Part shown: positions 62,930 through 64,000 of the stretch, in pieces
Position numbering within the stretch: the first letter of the stretch is position 1
Layout of the letters: each line of letters begins with the position of its first letter
Source of the DNA: Bromus sterilis
Lineage: Eukaryota > Streptophyta > Magnoliopsida > Poales > Poaceae
Assembly: GCA_950022295.1 (NCBI GenBank)
Contig: OX465600.1
Span: 234,691,782 to 234,755,781, forward strand
Direction: 5' to 3'
DNA length: 64,000 nucleotides
Notes under the pieces: generated by a model
Seen by the model: only the letters and a program-made list of their open reading frames with translations
The model's database searches: none
Told to the model about the DNA's origin: nothing
Made by a program: the position numbers and the translations under genes

Positions 62930-64000
62930 TCATACCTTTCCCGATTCTGCTCCTGCCGGAATCTGAAACTGGGCTGCAACATGTTCTTCATGATTATTTG
63001 TGTATATCATGCTTGCATCCACATTGATTGGATCACCGGCCATATAATGTTTGAGTCTTTGTCCATTCACAACTTGAGGCTTGGTGCCTTCGAAATTATT
63101 GATCTTGATAGCACCGGACCGATATACTTCTTCAATATGAAAAGGTCCTTCCCATCTGGAAAGTAGTTTACCTGGAGAAAACCTGAAACGATATCTAAAC
63201 AACAAAACTTTATCACCAACATTAAATTCACGTTTCAGAATTCTTTTATCGTGCCACTTCTTGACCTTTTCCTTGAACATTTTAGCGCTCTCGTAAGCTT
63301 CACTTCTCCACTCATCTAGAGAAGTCAAGTTCATGAGCCGCTTTACACCAGCTAACTTTGGGTCAGCATTCAGCTCTCTGACAGCCCAGAAAGCTTTGTG
63401 CTCTAACTCTAATGGTAAATGGCAAGCCTTGCCATAGACCATCTTATAAGGAGACATGCCCATGGGGTTTTTGTAAGCAGTTCTATACGCCCACAAAGCA
63501 TCTCCTAACTTTTTTGACCAGTCCTTTCTAGAACTGTTTACTGTTTTCTGTAAGATCAACTTGATCTCCCTGTTGGTGAGCTCAACTTCCCCACTAGTTT
63601 GAGGGTGGTACGGTGATGCAATCCTATGATTGACATCGTACTTGGCTAGAGCTTTCCTAAAAGCTCCATGTGTGAAGTGTGACCCTCCATCTGTCATGAG
63701 GTACCTTGGTACTCCAAACCTAGGAAAAATTACATCCTTGAGCATTTTCAAAGATGTCTTGTGATCAGCACTCTCAGTGGGGATTGCTTCAACCCACTTG
63801 GTTACATAATCAACAGCAACTAAGATGTGTGTGTACTTGTGTGAAGGAGGAAAAGGACCCATAAAATCAAAACCCCAGCAATCGCAAGGTTCGATCACTA
63901 GTGAGTAATTCATAGGCATCTCATTTCTCCTGCTAATGTTTCCAACTCTCGGACACTTATCACAAGATAGAACGTACCTTCGGGCGTCCTTAAAAAGAGT
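62930..64000 (-). CDS. Integrase of element G2 (partial, open at window edge)
   Basis: The C-terminal part of the Gypsy pol polyprotein, with no stop from the window edge to TAA at 62930. The N-terminal zinc-binding half appears at the edge (VLSCDKCPRVGNISRR). The core has FDFMGPFPPSHKYTHILVAV, YLMTDGGSHF and SPYHPQTSGEVELTNREIK, supplying the D, D and E residues. The C-terminal domain has NVGDKVLLFRYRFRFSPGKL and SRWEGPFHIEEVYRSGAIKI. It catalyses cDNA insertion. The tail after GQRLKHYMAG is element-specific. The HHCC histidines and RT lie outside the window, so completeness of pol cannot be judged. Confidence 0.9.
   Translation of the reverse strand, partial: TLFKDARRYVLSCDKCPRVGNISRRNEMPMNYSLVIEPCDCWGFDFMGPFPPSHKYTHILVAVDYVTKWVEAIPTESADHKTSLKMLKDVIFPRFGVPRYLMTDGGSHFTHGAFRKALAKYDVNHRIASPYHPQTSGEVELTNREIKLILQKTVNSSRKDWSKKLGDALWAYRTAYKNPMGMSPYKMVYGKACHLPLELEHKAFWAVRELNADPKLAGVKRLMNLTSLDEWRSEAYESAKMFKEKVKKWHDKRILKREFNVGDKVLLFRYRFRFSPGKLLSRWEGPFHIEEVYRSGAIKINNFEGTKPQVVNGQRLKHYMAGDPINVDASMIYTNNHEEHVAAQFQIPAGAESGKV

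Larger units (their letters stand above)
59025..64000 (-). mobile_element. Element G2: Athila-like Gypsy element, 3' half (runs off window)
   Basis: Reading on the minus strand from the window edge, the order is integrase, an extra ORF, 3' UTR, purine tract and 3' LTR (60544-59025). It interrupts fragment I; the left flank is GCGTC (59020-59024). It is nearly collinear with G1 in the opposite orientation and keeps an undamaged integrase frame, so it appears younger than most elements here. Confidence 0.88.

Overview
This window looks like a gene-poor, intergenic stretch of a large grass nuclear genome. The best guess is Triticeae (wheat, Aegilops, barley or rye). The evidence is stacked, nested LTR retrotransposons of the Athila-like, Tat-like and Sirevirus types, long LTRs beginning TGATACGTCC, GC-rich grass-type promoters, and plant PBS types (tRNA-Asp and initiator tRNA-Met). 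I see no bacterial features, CRISPR array, rRNA gene or tRNA gene. Family names are left out because I cannot check them; elements are lettered A to K and X.

Layout. A (1-3643, +) is the 3' end of an LTR element with its 3' LTR. It sits in B (3644-7035, -), an Athila-like Gypsy 5' half with LTR, PBS and gag-protease. B sits in C (7036-16894, -), a Sirevirus-type Copia with gag, pol and an extra env-position ORF. Right of C lies older sequence, 16895-25413 continuing at 36361-37375. It holds a five-copy ~500-bp tandem array and five decayed gene remnants; one remnant has an XS-type zinc finger and another is a two-exon coiled-coil gene. The stretch ends in a CACTA-type transposon terminus at 37375. 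It was split by LTR E1 (25414-36360, +), a probable solo LTR, which in turn received D (26168-35431, -), a Tat-like Gypsy with a perfect ATATT target duplication.

Right of 37375 are a Copia integrase fragment X (37376-37849), an LTR element F (37850-38757), an E-type 3' LTR with 3' UTR E2 (38758-41337, -), the 3' end of an Athila-like element G1 (41338-45264, +), a B-type LTR fragment H (45265-46472, -), a coiled-coil fragment K (46473-47280) and a Tat-like gag-protease fragment I (47281-48486 and 58668-59024, -). I was split by J (48487-58667, +), a complete element with TGGAC target duplications. J has gag and protease but no polymerase, and carries a nine-exon antisense gene. The window ends in G2 (59025-64000, -), a close relative of G1 in inverted orientation whose integrase frame is open to the window edge.

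How it works together. Nearly every coding region is disabled. D has lost the catalytic protease segment and one RT aspartate; C has lost one RT aspartate; J lacks RT and integrase. Only the G2 integrase frame and the small G1 ORF look intact. D and J have related LTRs and primer-binding sites but different antisense cargo (B3-like in D, a multi-exon gypsy-associated protein in J). Both carry 68-69-bp arrays whose units resemble their own polypurine tract. The most unusual items are those PPT-like arrays, a GC-rich palindrome kept about 45 bp upstream of the TATA box in several Athila-like LTRs, and a plant-type gene whose TATA box and coding exons are now about 11 kb apart.
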